Source: Caldiserica bacterium UBA4822
GTDB taxonomy: Bacteria > Caldisericota > Caldisericia > Cryosericales > Cryosericaceae
Length of the DNA: 5,858 nucleotides
Reading direction: 5' to 3'
Assembly: GCA_002402295.1 (NCBI GenBank)
Contig: DHFO01000016.1
Span: 1 to 5,858 of the forward strand
Shown here: positions 4,812 to 5,858 of the stretch, piece after piece
Layout: each line of letters begins with the position of its first letter
Numbering within the stretch: the first letter of the stretch is position 1
The notes under the pieces: model-generated
What the model was told of the DNA's origin: nothing
Seen by the model: the letters and a program-made list of their open reading frames with translations, nothing else
Database searches by the model: none
Made by a program: the position numbers and the translations under genes

Positions 4812-5858
4812 CTACCCGATGACGGCCTTCTCGGTCAGCAGTTCACCACGGGCAAAGCGGCGGAAGTTGTAATGCTCAATATCGATGCTGGGCCTGCCGT
4901 CCGCGATGTACTCAGCCAGCAGTCTGCCGACGATGGGTCCCATCATGAAACCGTGCCCCGAATAGCCATTCGCCTGGAAGAAGCCGGGGACTTCGTCAAT
5001 GGGCCCCAGCACGGGGTGAGCGTCTGGCGACACGACGTAGTATCCGGCCCACTGGCGCATCATCTTGACGCCGGCAAGACGTGGCACGATTTCGCAGGCC
5101 TCGCGTGCGAACTTGGTAACAAAGTCGAACGTCGAATCCACACTGGTCGCGTTCTTATCACCGGTGTCCGTCCCGCCGACGATATTGCCACGGTGCGTCT
5201 GGAGATAGTAGAGTGCTCCCTTGACCAGCATCGGGCCAAGGAACTGCTCCAGTGGTTCGGTAGCCATGATCTGGTGCCGGTCCAGCCCATACGGGAGGTC
5301 GACCCCCAACATGGCTGCTATTGACTTGGAACTGGGTCCTGCCGCGTTGACGACGTTTCTTGTTTCCACGTTGCCCTGTGTCGTGTGCACCACAAAGGAG
5401 TGGCTTGCCGGCGACTCCAGCTGGAACACGTGAACCCCTGTCATGATGTCGACGCCCCGCCGTCTGGCTGCCTGAGCGTATCCGGTCACGGTGTCAAACG
5501 GGAACGCCATGCCATCCTTGTCGTGCCACTGACCAGCCAGAAAGGTGTTCGTGTCAAGCACAGGGCAGATTTCCTTGGCCTCCTGACGGTCCACCATGCG
5601 GCTCATAACCCCGTGCTGGTTCTGGAAGGCCACATTCCGCTGCGCCTGTTCCACTGCCTCGGGGGTGTCCCATAGGAACAGATACCCACACGCCTTGAAG
5701 TGAATGTCGTACTCCAGCTCGTCGGAGAGCTGTGCCCAGATGGTCTCGGCTTCACGCAGCAGCGTAATCTGGTCGGGTCCCGTGAACTGGGCGCGGATGC
5801 CGGAGCCGCACCGACCCGTCGAGCCACTGCCCAGGTAGCTGTCTTCCAGGACCGCGAC
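4812..5858 (-). CDS. FAD-dependent amine/amino-acid oxidoreductase (DAO/SoxB-like), N-terminus beyond the window
   Basis: The open frame runs without interruption from TAG at 4812-4814 to the right edge, giving 348 residues of a 5'-truncated gene. The GTG at 5652-5654 is an internal valine, since the 68 residues before it are conserved family sequence. In partial numbering, residues 1-6 (VAVLED) are the second beta strand of the FAD Rossmann fold with the ribose-binding acid. Residues 10-25 (GSGSTGRCGSGIRAQF) follow the family GSTGRN.GGIR.Q pattern with Cys17 where Asn is usual. NAAGPSS lies at 171-177, RHQIMATEP near 194-202, W.GYYVVSPDAHPVLGPID at 270-288, and ANGYSGHGFMMGP near 296-308. 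Roughly 30-40 residues, including the GxGxxG motif, should lie off-window. Relatives oxidise sarcosine, glycine, D-amino acids or proline, and the substrate cannot be chosen here. It is cytoplasmic, possibly one subunit of a complex. The family call is confident. Confidence 0.9.
   Translation of the reverse strand, partial: VAVLEDSYLGSGSTGRCGSGIRAQFTGPDQITLLREAETIWAQLSDELEYDIHFKACGYLFLWDTPEAVEQAQRNVAFQNQHGVMSRMVDRQEAKEICPVLDTNTFLAGQWHDKDGMAFPFDTVTGYAQAARRRGVDIMTGVHVFQLESPASHSFVVHTTQGNVETRNVVNAAGPSSKSIAAMLGVDLPYGLDRHQIMATEPLEQFLGPMLVKGALYYLQTHRGNIVGGTDTGDKNATSVDSTFDFVTKFAREACEIVPRLAGVKMMRQWAGYYVVSPDAHPVLGPIDEVPGFFQANGYSGHGFMMGPIVGRLLAEYIADGRPSIDIEHYNFRRFARGELLTEKAVIG

Noticed and set aside
4345..4872. 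175-codon open frame overlapping the membrane-protein gene
   Set aside because: Alternate frame of a hydrophobic gene; it crosses the terminator and the REP-like palindrome and continues into the opposing oxidoreductase gene, with implausible composition.
4767..5324. 185-codon plus-strand open frame opposite the FAD oxidoreductase
   Set aside because: Antisense shadow: the minus strand carries conserved DAO-family motifs over the same bases.
1..5858. Defence, toxin-antitoxin or biosynthetic cluster
   Set aside because: No tight co-directional gene group, no nuclease/methylase/antitoxin-like genes, no CRISPR repeats and no mobile-element genes; the genes look like independent metabolic and envelope functions.

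Overview
This 5,858-bp window is bacterial chromosomal DNA with moderately high GC content, judged by eye. Genes are widely spaced and start codons have strong AGGAGG- or GGAGG-type ribosome binding sites. One gene starts with GTG. I see no rRNA, tRNA, CRISPR array, integrase or transposase. The phylum cannot be fixed from the sequence. A Gmad2-type lipoprotein and a CehA/McbA-type PHP hydrolase would fit several Gram-positive or deep-branching lineages, and this is only a weak hint.

Layout from left to right: (1) a small lipoprotein with a C-terminal Gmad2-like domain (11-472, +). (2) A 193-bp convergent gap with a 13-bp stem-loop. (3) A DUF4380 / aldose-epimerase-like beta-sandwich protein (666-1589, -). 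(4) A 409-bp divergent gap that must hold the promoters for genes on both sides. (5) A secreted PHP-fold metallohydrolase (1999-3765, +). It has a complete set of metal-ligand motifs, but its last ~48 residues have slipped out of frame. (6) A 316-bp non-coding stretch rich in inverted repeats. (7) A multi-pass membrane protein of unknown function (4082-4720, +). (8) A short convergent gap with a terminator and a REP-like palindrome. (9) The C-terminal ~350 residues of an FAD-dependent amine/amino-acid oxidoreductase of the DAO/SoxB type (4812-5858, -), whose N-terminus lies beyond the right edge.

No pathway links these genes. Orientation changes three times, and only the PHP gene and the membrane-protein gene share a strand side by side, 306 to 316 bp apart. 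Sugar-related (DUF4380-like), phosphoester- or ester-related (PHP) and amino-acid-related (FAD oxidase) functions look like ordinary independent metabolic genes. I found no convincing evidence of a new multi-gene system. The two observations most worth checking are the frameshift near 3621-3631 in the PHP gene, with a tandem GATT at the break, and the structured spacer at 3855-4001.
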